In this document: one piece after another, positions 31,081 to 40,291 of the stretch
Position numbering within the stretch: position 1 is the first letter of the stretch
Layout: each line of letters begins with the position of its first letter
Origin: Arthrobacter sp. Hiyo4
GTDB taxonomy: Bacteria > Actinomycetota > Actinomycetes > Actinomycetales > Micrococcaceae
Direction of reading: 5' to 3'
Assembly: GCA_002370555.1 (NCBI GenBank)
Contig: AP014718.1
Coordinates: forward strand, 2,666,001-2,730,000
Length of the DNA stretch: 64,000 bases
Notes under the pieces: generated by a model
What the model saw: only the letters and a program-made list of their open reading frames with translations
Databases searched by the model: none
What the model was told of the DNA's origin: nothing
Program-made: the position numbers and the translations under genes

Positions 31081-31124
31081 ACTTGTCGAAACCGAGCCCG
31101 GTGGTTGAGCCACCGGAACGGGCT
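31075..31124. repeat. GGTTGA...TCGAAACC repeat followed by a hairpin
   Basis: 31075-31093 is GGTTGAACTTGTCGAAACC, a motif type that from memory is very frequent between genes of Arthrobacter-like genomes. It is followed by GAGCCCG GTGG ... CCAC ... CGGGCTC (31094-31124), an interrupted stem that can end both the kinase transcript and truA. A second GGTTGAGCC lies in the loop. Confidence 0.6.
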
Positions 31125-31967
31125 CAGTGCTTGCGGACTGCCCTTGTCAGTTCGGCGCGGGCCAGCATCTCGTCGTCGGACGGATAGGCCACTTCCTCAA
31201 GGACCAGCGGGTGCGGGCGGCCAGGACGGACTTGGCGTCCCGCTTCTTCGCCAGCAGGCGATCATGCAGCCACCCCGGCTCCTCGATGCCCTCCCCCACG
31301 AACAAGGCCGAGCCAACCAGGGAGCGCACCATGTTGTGGCAAAAGGCGTCGGCTTGGACGGTGGCCACAATAACGCCGTCCTCACCGCGGGCAAACTCAA
31401 AGCGCTGCAGCTCACGGATGGTGGTGGCGCCCTCGCGCGGCTTGCAGTAGGACAGGAAATTCTGCAGCCCCAGCAGCTGCATGGCACCGGCGTTCAACAG
31501 GTCCACGTCCAGGGGGTTTGGGTGCCAGAGCGTGAAGTACCGTTCAAGAGGATCCCACAAGGCGGGTCCGTCCGCGATGCGGTAGCTGTACCGCCTCCAC
31601 AGCGCAGAGAACCTGGCATCAAACCCCACAGGCGCCAGGGACACCAGATGGACCTCGATAGCCCCGGTCAGGTCGCCCAGCCCCGGCTGAGGGCGCCACG
31701 AATCCGCCGCAAAAGCGCGACGGCGGGATCCAGTTCGTGTCCGCGCGGCAGCTTCAGCCACTCCGCCCCGGTCAGGTCCAGGTGGACTACCTGGCCGCGG
31801 GCGTGCACGCCAGCGTCGGTGCGTCCCGCCACGGTGACCCGAATGGGCCTGCGGATCAGCAGCGCTAAAGCTTCTTCCAGGATGCCCTGGACGGTGCGCA
31901 AGCCCGGCTGCACTGCCCACCCATTGAAGGGGCCGCCGTCGTACGATAAATCAAGCCGGACACGCAA
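31124..31967 (-). CDS. truA: tRNA pseudouridine synthase A, two frameshifts
   Basis: Makes pseudouridine at positions 38-40 of tRNA anticodon arms. The start region [21 protein letters not shown] and the catalytic motif [18 protein letters not shown] are clear, then RRYSYRI and [16 protein letters not shown]. Losses of one base near 31687 (RRIRGALSR to [11 protein letters not shown]) and near 31213 (AAR to [23 protein letters not shown]) break the frame. The corrected end is RAVRKH with a stop at 31124-31126, restored to 281 residues. The only near start is TTG, inside the T run of the rplQ terminator, so the true start may differ. Confidence 0.9.
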
Positions 31968-32004
31968 AAACCCGCCGCCCCCAAAACGGGGGCAGCGGGT
32001 TTTT
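31966..32004 (-). terminator. Terminator between rplQ and truA
   Basis: A long, nearly perfect stem (AAAAACCCGC...GCCCCC / GGGGGC...GCGGGTTTTT) with a four-base loop. On the minus strand it ends in a run of five T. It directly abuts or overlaps the truA start, so truA is expressed only by read-through or by a promoter inside rplQ. Confidence 0.88.
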
Positions 32005-32046
32005 GGTCGTTCATAGACATAAGTCTACTGGAGCGTCAGCGCCTGA

Positions 32047-32730
32047 TTACTCAGCTTCGACGGCCTGTGCAGCTTCGCCACCGGCAGGCACGAAGCCTGC
32101 GGCTGCGGCGGACTCTGCAGAGTCGAACCAGACTTCAGCAGTCGTGGCGTCGTACCAGCGTGAGCCGGGAACGTGGTACTTCATGGAGTCCTCGTTGCCC
32201 TTGACCTCGAAGCCCTCAGGGGCGACGTTGTCAGCCGTAGCAGGCTTGGAGCCGGCGTACTTGGCTTCAGCAGCTTCGGTCTCGGCAGCTTCAACCGGAG
32301 CTTCTTCAGCAACCGGAGCAGCCTTAGCGGCAGCCTGGGTAGCCTCGGCCACAACGGCCTGCTTGGCGGAAACCGGCTCGAGAACCAGTTCGATGACAGC
32401 CATGGGAGCGTTGTCGCCCTTGCGGTTGCCGATCTTGGTGATGCGGGTGTAGCCGCCGTCGCGGTTCTCCACTGCCTGTGCAATGTCGGTGAACAGCTCG
32501 TGGACGATGCCCTTGTTGCTGATCAGGCCGAGTACACGGCGGCGGGAAGCCAGGTCGCCACGCTTGGCGAAAGTCACCAGACGCTCGGCGTACGGCTTCA
32601 GTCGCTTGGCCTTGGTCACCGTGGTGGTGATCCGCTTGTGCTCGAAGAGTGCGGCGGACAGGTTCGCGAGCATAAGACGCTCGTGAGCCGCTCCGCCTCC
32701 GAGGCGCGGACCCTTAGCGGGGGTAGGCAT
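32047..32730 (-). CDS. rplQ: 50S ribosomal protein L17 with C-terminal extra domain
   Basis: Residues 1-118 are L17 ([23 protein letters not shown], then [11 protein letters not shown] and [21 protein letters not shown]). After an Ala/Glu-rich linker (about 125-165), the end has a compact domain: [20 protein letters not shown], then [17 protein letters not shown] and a short tail. That module resembles the 'sunset' C-terminal domain I recall from actinobacterial proteins such as ArfC; its role is unknown. Total 227 residues against about 120 for E. coli L17. Follows rpoA by 77 bases. Confidence 0.95.
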   Translation of the reverse strand: MPTPAKGPRLGGGAAHERLMLANLSAALFEHKRITTTVTKAKRLKPYAERLVTFAKRGDLASRRRVLGLISNKGIVHELFTDIAQAVENRDGGYTRITKIGNRKGDNAPMAVIELVLEPVSAKQAVVAEATQAAAKAAPVAEEAPVEAAETEAAEAKYAGSKPATADNVAPEGFEVKGNEDSMKYHVPGSRWYDATTAEVWFDSAESAAAAGFVPAGGEAAQAVEAE

Positions 32731-32807
32731 AATAGTTTCTCCTCATATGGAAGCCAGTGGGCTGCGCACACCGTGGTGCATCCAGCCAGCCGGCCAAGAT
32801 CTGTTTG

Positions 32808-33818
32808 TTAGAGTTCGTCGTCGCCGAAAGCGGCGTCGTCCTCTTCAATTGCTGCGGCGCGTGCTGCGAGGTCAAAACCGGGAGGCGAGTCCTTGAGGGA
32901 CAGGCCCAGTTCAACCAGCTTTGCCTTGACCTCGTCAATGGACTTCGCACCGAAGTTACGGATGTCCATGAGGTCAGCCTCGGAGCGTGCAACGAGTTCA
33001 CCCACGGTGTGGATGCCCTCACGCTTGAGGCAGTTGTAGGAACGGACGGTGAGGTCCAGATCCTCGATCGGCAGTGCCATGTCTGCTGCCAGGGCAGCAT
33101 CCGTCGGCGACGGGCCAATCTCGATACCTTCAGCTGCGGTGTTCAGCTCGCGGGCCAGACCGAAGAGTTCCACCAGGGTGGTACCAGCGGAAGCAACAGC
33201 ATCGCGCGGGGCGATGGCCTGCTTGGTCTCGACGTCGACAATGAGCTTGTCGAAGTCGGTGCGCTGCTCAACACGGGTTGCTTCCACGCGGAAAGTAACC
33301 TTCAGGACCGGCGAGTAGATCGAGTCGACCGGGATACGGCCGATCTCGGAGTCGCCGGACTTGTTCTGAGCTGCCGAAACGTAGCCGCGGCCGCGCTCGA
33401 TGGTCAGTTCGAGTTCGAACTTGCCCTTCGAGTTCAGCGTGGCAATGTGCAGATCCGGGTTGTGGAATTCGACGCCGGCCGGCGGAGCGATGTCCGCGGC
33501 GGTGACGACTCCCGGGCCCTGCTTGCGCAGGTAAGCCACAACCGGCTCATCGTGCTCCGAGGAAACCGACAGGCTCTTGATGTTCAGGATGATCTCAGTG
33601 ACATCTTCCTTGACACCCGGAACCGTGGTGAACTCGTGCAGCACGCCATCGATCCGGATGCTGGTTACAGCGGCACCGGGGATGGAGGAAAGCAGGGTAC
33701 GGCGGAGGGAGTTTCCGAGGGTGTAGCCGAAGCCCGGTTCCAGCGGTTCAATGATGAAACGCGAGCGGTTATCGGAGACTACCTCTTCGGAGAGGGTGGG
33801 GCGCTGTGCAATGAGCAC
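32808..33818 (-). CDS. rpoA: DNA-directed RNA polymerase subunit alpha
   Basis: 336 residues. The alpha-NTD has the dimerisation motifs [31 protein letters not shown] (shown in part), RGRGYVSA and [20 protein letters not shown]. The alpha-CTD contains [22 protein letters not shown] and [13 protein letters not shown], the contact surface for UP elements and activators. The tail is acidic ([15 protein letters not shown]). Intact. A perfect hairpin separates it from rpsK upstream. Confidence 0.98.
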   Translation of the reverse strand: MLIAQRPTLSEEVVSDNRSRFIIEPLEPGFGYTLGNSLRRTLLSSIPGAAVTSIRIDGVLHEFTTVPGVKEDVTEIILNIKSLSVSSEHDEPVVAYLRKQGPGVVTAADIAPPAGVEFHNPDLHIATLNSKGKFELELTIERGRGYVSAAQNKSGDSEIGRIPVDSIYSPVLKVTFRVEATRVEQRTDFDKLIVDVETKQAIAPRDAVASAGTTLVELFGLARELNTAAEGIEIGPSPTDAALAADMALPIEDLDLTVRSYNCLKREGIHTVGELVARSEADLMDIRNFGAKSIDEVKAKLVELGLSLKDSPPGFDLAARAAAIEEDDAAFGDDEL

Positions 33819-33899
33819 TTAGGTTTCCTTTCGGCGAGCATCCGCTATATGACGCAACACAGGTGGTGGAAATTCGGTCTGAAGACTTAACGCGGCGGG

Positions 33900-33931
33900 G
33901 CTTGCCCGGACCATTGACGGTCCGGGCAAGC
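33900..33931 (-). terminator. Hairpin between rpsK and rpoA
   Basis: A perfect 13-bp stem (GCTTGCCCGGACC / GGTCCGGGCAAGC, loop ATTGAC) right after the rpsK stop. No T run follows on the minus strand, so it may be an attenuator, an RNA-processing site or an mRNA-stabilising end rather than a full terminator. Confidence 0.7.
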
Positions 33932-33950
33932 TCAAGCTGCTGGAAAAGCC

Positions 33951-34351
33951 TTAGACGCGGCGGCGCTTCGGCGGACGGCAACCGTTATGCGCTGCGGGGG
34001 TGACGTCCTGGATGGAGCCAACCTCCAGGCCAGCAGCCTGCAGCGAGCGGATTGCGGTTTCGCGGCCTGAACCCGGTCCCTTGACGAAAACGTCAACCTT
34101 GCGCATGCCGTGCTCCTGCGCACGCTTGGCAGCAGCTTCGGCAGCCATCTGGGCTGCGAACGGGGTGGACTTGCGTGAGCCCTTGAAGCCAACCTCACCT
34201 GAGGAAGCCCAAGAGATAACAGCTCCGTTCGGGTCCGTGATGGACACGATGGTGTTGTTAAAAGTGCTCTTGATGTGCGCCTGGCCAAGCGCGATATTCT
34301 TTTTGTCCTTCTTACGCGGCTTGCGAACCGCGCCACGAGTCTTCGGGGCAT
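33951..34351 (-). CDS. rpsK: 30S ribosomal protein S11, frameshift at codon 2-3
   Basis: A platform protein of the 30S subunit. The body is standard: [28 protein letters not shown]... to [10 protein letters not shown]. The proper start is ATG at 34351 with a GGAGA box seven bases upstream. From it the frame reads ATG-CCC-CGA; the family start needs ATG-CCC-CCG-AAG (MPPKTRG). One C of the run at 34345-34348 is therefore missing. With it the length is 133 residues. The longer reading from further upstream is an artefact of this loss. Confidence 0.94.
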
Positions 34352-34402
34352 TTTTTCTCCTACAGAAAGTTATTGGGGGAAGACGAGTCAATCCCGAGGG
34401 AT

Positions 34403-34777
34403 TTAACGAGCCTTCTTCTTGCCTGCAACGGTGCGCTTCGGACCCTTACGGGTACGTGCGTTCGTCTTTGTACGCTGTCCGCGCACTGGCAGGCCCTTGC
34501 GGTGGCGAATACCTTCGTAGCTGCCGATTTCAACCTTGCGGCGGATATCAGCTGCTACTTCGCGGCGAAGGTCACCCTCAACCTTGTAGTTGCCTTCAAT
34601 GTAGTCACGAAGTTCTACCAGCTGGGCATCGGTGAGGTCCTTAACGCGGACGTCAGCGCTGATGCCAGTGGCAGCCAGGGTTTCGTGTGCACGGGTCTTG
34701 CCCACGCCGTAGATGTAAGTAAGCGCAATTTCCAACCGCTTTTCGCGGGGAATGTCTACGCCAGCGAGACGAGCCAT
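34403..34777 (-). CDS. rpsM: 30S ribosomal protein S13
   Basis: A head protein of the 30S subunit contacting the P-site tRNA and L5. The ATG at 34777 gives [24 protein letters not shown]; the open frame upstream is not family-like. Contains [34 protein letters not shown] (shown in part) and ends [11 protein letters not shown]. 124 residues, intact. Confidence 0.97.
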   Translation of the reverse strand: MARLAGVDIPREKRLEIALTYIYGVGKTRAHETLAATGISADVRVKDLTDAQLVELRDYIEGNYKVEGDLRREVAADIRRKVEIGSYEGIRHRKGLPVRGQRTKTNARTRKGPKRTVAGKKKAR

Positions 34778-34934
34778 AGAGGCAGTGCTCCTTGAATAAA
34801 CCGGAGGTCGTAGGCAGTACACCCGCACGTTCTGTGCGGCCCCAGCCTCCGACCGGGGGTTAGCTGTCCGGGCTCATACGTCCCAGTTCAGCTTGTGCTG
34901 CCTTTTATTTACTTACGTGGGTTAGCAACCCAGG

Positions 34935-34954
34935 ATTTCCCTCAGGAGGGAAAT
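34935..34954 (-). terminator. Small hairpin at the rpmJ stop codon
   Basis: ATTTCCCT / AGGGAAAT, an 8-bp stem with a four-base loop. One arm touches the rpmJ stop. Weak as a terminator; it may separate rpmJ from rpsM or tune expression. Confidence 0.4.
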
Positions 34955-35067
34955 TAGCCCTGGCGCTGCTTGTGGCGCGGGTTCTCGCAGATCACCATGA
35001 CCCGGCCATTACGGCGGATCACTTTGCACTTTTCGCAGATCTGCTTGACGCTCGGCTTGACCTTCAT
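34954..35067 (-). CDS. rpmJ: 50S ribosomal protein L36
   Basis: A 37-residue zinc-binding protein of the large subunit, too short for most gene callers. It reads [20 protein letters not shown], then [17 protein letters not shown], with the C-x2-C...C...H zinc ligands present (C11, C14, C27, H32), so this is the zinc-containing form. It lies between infA and rpsM as usual. Confidence 0.96.
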   Translation of the reverse strand: MKVKPSVKQICEKCKVIRRNGRVMVICENPRHKQRQG

Positions 35068-35136
35068 GGCATTCCTTTGCGTGTGGCAGTTGGTCAACTG
35101 GAGCAGCCGTCAGCTCATGCTGAGGCCACCCAGAAT

Positions 35137-35358
35137 TTACTTGTAGCGGTAGACGATACGACCCCGAGTGAGGTCATAAGGGCTCAGTTCCACCACTACC
35201 CGGTCCTCAGGGAGAATCCTGATGTAGTGCTGGCGCATCTTGCCTGAGATGTGCGCGAGTACGATGTGCTTGTTGGTCAGCTCAACGCGAAACATCGCGT
35301 TAGGCAGCGCCTCAGTCACAACGCCTTCGATCTCAATGACCCCGTCCTTCTTGGCCAT
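35137..35358 (-). CDS. infA: Translation initiation factor IF-1
   Basis: An OB-fold factor that occupies the A site during initiation. 73 residues, [20 protein letters not shown]... to [11 protein letters not shown], with the conserved [19 protein letters not shown]. First gene of the infA-rpmJ-rpsM-rpsK transcript. AT-rich DNA with a good promoter match lies upstream. Confidence 0.98.
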   Translation of the reverse strand: MAKKDGVIEIEGVVTEALPNAMFRVELTNKHIVLAHISGKMRQHYIRILPEDRVVVELSPYDLTRGRIVYRYK

Positions 35359-35486
35359 ACCCTCCGCTAACTGTTGTTGCCGCAGCCCTGCCGGATTGCA
35401 CCGGACATGACCACGAACGTTTTTGTTGGATCGGTCATCACCTCCGGCCCCAAACAGGGCACAGCTGGGCAGACAACCAACACAAC

Positions 35487-35515
35487 ACTCTACTGTAATT
35501 TACTACCTATATCAA
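35487..35515 (-). promoter_or_regulatory. Probable sigma-70-type promoter for infA-rpmJ-rpsM-rpsK
   Basis: On the minus strand: TTGATA (35510-35515), a 17-base spacer, then TAGAGT (35487-35492), inside an AT-rich patch unusual for this genome. It lies about 130 bases before the infA start. A second TTGATAT is just upstream. Match to consensus only. Confidence 0.5.
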
Positions 35516-35544
35516 ACCGAATATCAAAGTAGTAACCTATAGGG

Positions 35545-36560
35545 CTACTCGGTAATTGAGCCTGCCGAAATCCCGTCAAGGATCGCCAAGCGTACGACGT
35601 CGGCTGCCGCACTCTGCAGGGTAATGAAACTCACCTGCCGGGCAGTTTCAGTACTCCGGTCCAAAGCCGCCTCACCAGTGGCAAGGCAAAAGACAGTATC
35701 CCCATCAGCCAACGTGTGCGAAGGGTTCAGCGCCCGAGCCAAGCCGGCATGCGCAGCAGAAGCAGTCCGCTTGCACTCGGCCGGGTCCAAGACAGCGTTC
35801 GTCGCCACAACTACAAGTGTCGTGTTGAGCGGCGGTGGGCCGCCATCACGGTCCGCAGGTTCCGGAGCCTGGAAGCGCGCGTCTAAGGTGGGCCACGCGA
35901 GCCGGGTTCCCTGGCCGAGCTTGCGAGGTTAGGGGGCTCGTGGGGAGGCAAGACCGAGCGCGCGGCGGGCTGCGGCTCCTGCCGTCCGTCCACAACCGGA
36001 AACCCCAGAGCGTTCACCACGGCCAGCGCCCCCACAACCACGCCGGTCTCAAGCGTGACCGAGGCCGTACCCACCCCGCCCTTGAACTGTCCCCGCCCAA
36101 TAAGAGCTCCGGTGCCGGCGCCCACGCTGCCGCGTCCGACGTCGTGCCCGTCCGTTTCGGCAGCAGCGGCAACGGTGGCCACGTACCCCATGTCCGCCGT
36201 CGGGCGCGCTGAGAAGTCTCCTCCCCGGCCCAGATCGAAGATGGCGGCGGCGGGAACAATCGGCACCACTCCCCGGTGACGGCGAAGCCCGGCCGTTCTC
36301 CTCGCACCAGCGCTGTGCACCGTGGGCCGAGACGAGCCCGTAGGCGCTGCCGCCGGTGAGGACCACGGCGTCCACCGTGGACACCAGCGTGGTGGGATCC
36401 AGCGCGTCAGTCTCATGCGTGCCCGGGCCACCGCCACGGACGTCCACCGACCCGACAGTGCCCCGCGGCGGCAGCACCACGGTGACCCCGGTCAGCCAGC
36501 CGTCCCGGTCTTCTGCTCGTGGCCAACCCTGATTCCAGGCACATCCGTAATTGCTCCCAT
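35545..36560 (-). CDS. P1-family (DmpA/S58-like) peptidase, several frameshifts
   Basis: An Ntn-hydrolase-like aminopeptidase family that self-cleaves before a Ser or Thr. The start MGAITDVPGIRVGHEQ is recognisable, then DGWLTGVTVVLPPRG, LDPTTLVSTVDAVVLTGGSAYGL, VVPIVPAAAIFDLG, and, in another frame, VATNAVLDPAECKR to the end. At least four one-base losses (about 36512, 36290, 36270 and between 35940 and 35830) are needed to join these. The restored length is about 339 residues, normal for the family. So many breaks in one gene leave real decay possible. It starts 60 bases from a repeat hairpin and ends near the infA promoter. Confidence 0.75.
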
Positions 36561-36621
36561 GGGTCCATTCTGCCGTGCGCCCCATTACCAGTCATCCGCC
36601 TCACGAGGCAGGGAATTCCCT

Positions 36622-36683
36622 CCGACACGCAAAATCCCTGGCGCTACCGGTATTTCGGTAGCGCCAGGGATTTTGCGTGTCGG
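36622..36683. repeat. Intergenic hairpin repeat, copy 1
   Basis: A perfect 27-bp inverted repeat (arms 36622-36648 and 36657-36683) with loop GGTATTTC. The arm core is GACACGCAAAATCCCTGGCG. It is followed by CAGCGAAGTTGCGCGTCG. A near-copy lies at 40292-40353. It sits between the start of the P1 peptidase and the ABC permease operon. Confidence 0.85.
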
Positions 36684-36923
36684 CAGCGAAGTTGCGCGTC
36701 GATGGATCTCGCTTCCCTCCGACACGGCTCGGGCAGCGGGACCTCAGCCCGGAGTGTGGGCTCCATCACCGGCGAAGCCAAACGTTCCGTGAACGGGTTC
36801 CTAAGACTGGGACAACAATTGGCTGGGTGGCCGCTTCTGGTCCGGTCCGGCTCTCACGATGTGATGGAGTGATCTCAACTCCGTTCCATAGCACTGCCAT
36901 CGCAGGCCTCTCGATTGAGATCC

Positions 36924-37904
36924 ATGACACCACAGCTCACCGCCAAGACGGGCAGATCCCCGGCGCAGACGACCTTCAGCGGACCAAAGGACCGGGCCGA
37001 CGCCCTGCCCCCGACGCGCAATCGCTGGTCGCGCCGGCAACGCCAGGACTTCTTCATCTTCCTCGCGCTGGCCCTGCCGAACCTGGCGCTCATCGCGGTT
37101 TTCACCTACGTCCCGCTGTTCAACAACCTCTACTACTCCACGCTGAACTGGACGCTCGGCTCTGCGTCGGCCACCGTCGTCGGACTGGATAACTACGTCA
37201 CGTTCTTCACCGGCGCGGACGCCGGCCGCGTCCTTGGCACCACCGCCGTGTTCACGGCCGCAACCGTGGGCGGCTCCATGGTGCTGGGCCTGCTGCTGGC
37301 GCTTGCGTTGAACTCGAAGGTCCGCGGCACCACGTTTGCCCGGTCTGCCGTCTTCGCACCGTATGTGCTGTCCGGGGTTGGCGTGGGCCTGGTGTGGCTG
37401 TTCATCTTTGATCCCGGCTACGGTGTGCTGGCCTGGATCCTTCGGGGCCTTGGGCAGCAGAGTCCGCAGTGGATCAACGATCCGGAGCTCTCCCTGGTGA
37501 TGGTCATCATCGTGTACGTCTGGAAGAACCTGGGCTACTGCGCGGTGGTGTTCCTGGCCGGGCTGCAGTCCCTGCCGCAGGACGTGATGGAGGCGGCGTC
37601 GCTGGATGGGGCCAGCAGTTTCCGGCGCTTCGTCAGCATGTCGCTGCCGCTGCTCTCCCCCACTACCTTCTTCCTGCTGATCACCACCATGCTCAGCTCC
37701 CTCCAGGCCTTCGACCTCATCCGGATCATGACGCCCCTGGGCAGCGGCACCAGCACCCTCATCTACGAGGCGTACCTCCAAGCCTTCGGCGCCTACAACC
37801 GCGCCGGCTATTCCGCCGCCATCTCGGTGGTCCTGTTTGTCATCCTGCTGGTCATCACGGTGCTGCAGCTGCGGTTCGTCGAAAGGAAGGTGCACTACTC
37901 GTGA
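36924..37904 (+). CDS. Carbohydrate ABC transporter permease, MalF/UgpA type
   Basis: One half of the membrane channel of a CUT1-type sugar importer. 326 residues with about six helices. The first follows a 40-residue cytosolic tail, and the ATPase-contact EAA motif is EAASLDGASSFRRFVSMSLPLL. The ATG at 36924 was chosen over an in-frame TTG 9 bases earlier. No gene is seen in the 240 bases upstream. They do contain CGTTCCGTGAACG (36783-36795), a short palindrome that could be an operator. Overlaps the next permease by 4 bases. Confidence 0.92.
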   Translation: MTPQLTAKTGRSPAQTTFSGPKDRADALPPTRNRWSRRQRQDFFIFLALALPNLALIAVFTYVPLFNNLYYSTLNWTLGSASATVVGLDNYVTFFTGADAGRVLGTTAVFTAATVGGSMVLGLLLALALNSKVRGTTFARSAVFAPYVLSGVGVGLVWLFIFDPGYGVLAWILRGLGQQSPQWINDPELSLVMVIIVYVWKNLGYCAVVFLAGLQSLPQDVMEAASLDGASSFRRFVSMSLPLLSPTTFFLLITTMLSSLQAFDLIRIMTPLGSGTSTLIYEAYLQAFGAYNRAGYSAAISVVLFVILLVITVLQLRFVERKVHYS

Positions 37905-38806
37905 GCGCTCCCGCCGCCGTCCTTCCGGACCCTTCAACGCCCGACGCCGTCCCGCCCCTCGAGCGGCCGTTCTCCCGCACCAACCTGGTCAGGACAGTCG
38001 CTGCCGGGTACGCGCCGCTCGCCGTCGCCGTCCTGGTGGTCTTCATGCCGCTGCTGTGGATGGTGCTGAGCTCGTTCAAGCAGCCCGGCGAAATCGTCAC
38101 CCTGGATCTGCAGGTGCTCCCGGCGGCACTGGACCCGGAGAACTATCGGGTGGCCATTACCACGGTCCCGTTCGGTCAGTTCTTCCTCAACAGCACCATC
38201 GTCACCGTGGTGGGCGGCGGCATCAAAGTGATCCTTGCCCTGCTGACCGCCTATGCCCTGGTGTTTGTGCGCTTTCCCTTCAAGAACCTGATCTTCGTCC
38301 TGATCCTGGTGGCCCTGATGGTTCCCGCGCAGGTGTCCATCCTGCCGAACTACATCCTGATCGCCGGAATGGGTGGCAAGAACACCCTGTGGGGCATCAT
38401 CCTGCCCGGCCTGGGCACTGCCTTCGGCACGTTCCTGCTGCGCCAGCACTTCCTCACCCTGCCCGGGTCGATCCTGGAATCCGCCGAAATCGACGGCGCC
38501 GGCCACTGGCGTCGGCTGTGGCAGATCGTGGTTCCGGTGTCCGTTCCGTCGATCGCCACGGTTGCCCTGGTCACCGTGGTGAGCGAATGGAACGAGTACA
38601 TCTGGCCGCTCATCATCACGGACAAACCCGAAAGCATGACGCTTCCAGTGGGCCTGACCCTGCTGCAGAACTCCGAGAGCAACGGCGCAGGCTGGGGAAT
38701 CATGATGGCTGGCGCCGTCCTCGTGATCGTCCCCATCCTGGTCATCTTCGCCATGCTCCAGCGCTACATCGTCGCCGGTCTGACCCAGGGCAGCGTGACG
38801 GGCTAA
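37901..38806 (+). CDS. Carbohydrate ABC transporter permease, MalG/UgpE type
   Basis: The second half of the importer channel, 301 residues with six helices. The N-terminal signature is PLLWMVLSSFKQPGEI and the EAA motif is ESAEIDGAGHWRRLWQIVVPVS. It ends LQRYIVAGLTQGSVTG, typical for the family. GTG start overlapping the previous stop. Intact. Confidence 0.93.
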   Translation: MSAPAAVLPDPSTPDAVPPLERPFSRTNLVRTVAAGYAPLAVAVLVVFMPLLWMVLSSFKQPGEIVTLDLQVLPAALDPENYRVAITTVPFGQFFLNSTIVTVVGGGIKVILALLTAYALVFVRFPFKNLIFVLILVALMVPAQVSILPNYILIAGMGGKNTLWGIILPGLGTAFGTFLLRQHFLTLPGSILESAEIDGAGHWRRLWQIVVPVSVPSIATVALVTVVSEWNEYIWPLIITDKPESMTLPVGLTLLQNSESNGAGWGIMMAGAVLVIVPILVIFAMLQRYIVAGLTQGSVTG

Positions 38807-38930
38807 CCTCCGGCGAGCACCGCCGTCGAGCGTTGGCGTAGGGCTTTGCCATAGGGCTTAGCCGTAGGGCATCCAAACCATCCATCCACCGCATCCCGCA
38901 CTACCGAGGCACACAACGAAAGGCAGCACC

Positions 38931-40276
38931 ATGTCCTTTACCCTTGATCGACGGTTCTTTCTCACCCTGGCCGGCGCCGGGCAGGCGCCGCAGCTCTCTC
39001 CGCCTGCGGCGGCCCGTCAACAACACCCGGAGCCGCGGCGACAACCGATGCCAGCATCGACTTCAGCGGCGTCAAGCCGGCCGCGTCCATCGACTTCTGG
39101 TCCAACCACCCGGGCAAGTCACAGGACGTGGAAAAGAGCATCGTCGAGAAGTTCCACGCCAAGTACCCGGACATCAACGTGAACCTTGTGACGGCTGGCG
39201 CCAACTACGAGGAAATCGCCCAGAAGTTCCAGACAGCCCAGGCCGCCAAGTCAGGCCTGCCGTCCCTGGTGGTCCTCTCCGACGTTTGGTGGTTCCGCTA
39301 CTACCTGAACGAGAGCATCATCCCGCTCGATTCCCTCGTCAAGCAGCTGGACGTCAAACTGGACGACTTCCGCACCTCGCTGGTGGACGACTACAAGTAC
39401 GACGGCAAGCAGTGGGCACTCCCCTACGGCCGGTCCACGCCCCTGTTCTACTACAACAAGGACCACTTCGCGGCAGCCGGCCTGCCGGACCGCGCCCCCG
39501 CCACCTGGCAGGAATTCGCCGGCTGGGCCCCCAAGCTCAAGGCAGCTTCCGGCGCACAGTACGCGTTCATGCACCCCGCCCTGGCCGGGTACGCAGGCTG
39601 GACCCTGCAGAACAACCTATGGGGCGAAGGCGGCGGCTGGTCCAAGGAATGGGACATCACCTGTGATTCAGACGAGTCCGTGGCGGCACTGCAGGCGGCC
39701 CAGGATTCCGTGTATAAGGACGCCTGGGCTGGGGTCTCCTCCAAAGAATCCGCCGACGACTTTGCCGCGGGCCTCGCCTCGGCCACGTTGTCTTCGACGG
39801 GGTCGCTGATCGGCATCCTGAAGTCCGCCAAGTTCAACGTGGGCGTCGGCTTCCTGCCGGGCGGCTCCAAGGTTACGTCAGGTGTGTGCCCTACCGGCGG
39901 CGCCGGCTTGGGCATCCCCAGCGGTGTCACCAAGGAAGAGCAGCTGGCAGCAGCCATGTTCCTCCAGTTCATGACCGAGCCGGAGAACACTGCAGCTTTC
40001 TCGGCCGCGACCGGCTACATGCCCACGCGCACGTCCGCTGACATGACCGCCGTGCTGGCCAAGACCCCGCAGATCAAGATCGCCATGGACCAGCTGGCCG
40101 TGACCAAGGTCCAGGACAACGCCCGCGCGTTCCTGCCGGGAGCCGACCAGGAGATGGCCAAGGCTGCCGCCAAGATCCTGACGCAGCAGGGCGACGTAAA
40201 GGCCACCATGACCGAGCTGAAGGCGACCCTCGAGGGAATCTACACCAAGGACGTCAAGCCGAAGCTCAAGGCCTGA
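38931..40276 (+). CDS. Sugar-binding lipoprotein of the ABC importer, one frameshift
   Basis: A family 1 extracellular solute-binding protein. ATG after an AAAGGCAG box. The signal peptide DRRFFLTLAGAG continues, after a one-base loss near 38980, as AAALSACGG, with lipidated Cys at about residue 25. The mature part has SIDFWSNHPGKSQDVEKSIVEKF, LPYGRSTPLFYYNKDHF and many aromatic residues as in sugar-binding clefts. It ends GIYTKDVKPKLKA. The restored length is 448 residues. No ATPase and no LacI/ROK regulator lie in the cassette, so a shared MsiK-type ATPase encoded elsewhere probably powers it. The ligand is unknown; UgpB-like sugar-phosphate or oligosaccharide substrates are possible. Confidence 0.88.
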
Positions 40277-40291
40277 CGCTTCCCACCAACT

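Noticed and set aside
34351..34391. Upstream-extended S11 start ([12 protein letters not shown]...)
   Set aside because: It arises only from the missing C at the true start. The ATG at 34351 with its GGAGA box matches the family N-terminus after correction.
36801..37937. Long minus-strand open frame opposite the first permease
   Set aside because: Composition is His/Gln/Arg-rich low complexity, typical for the antisense of membrane protein genes.
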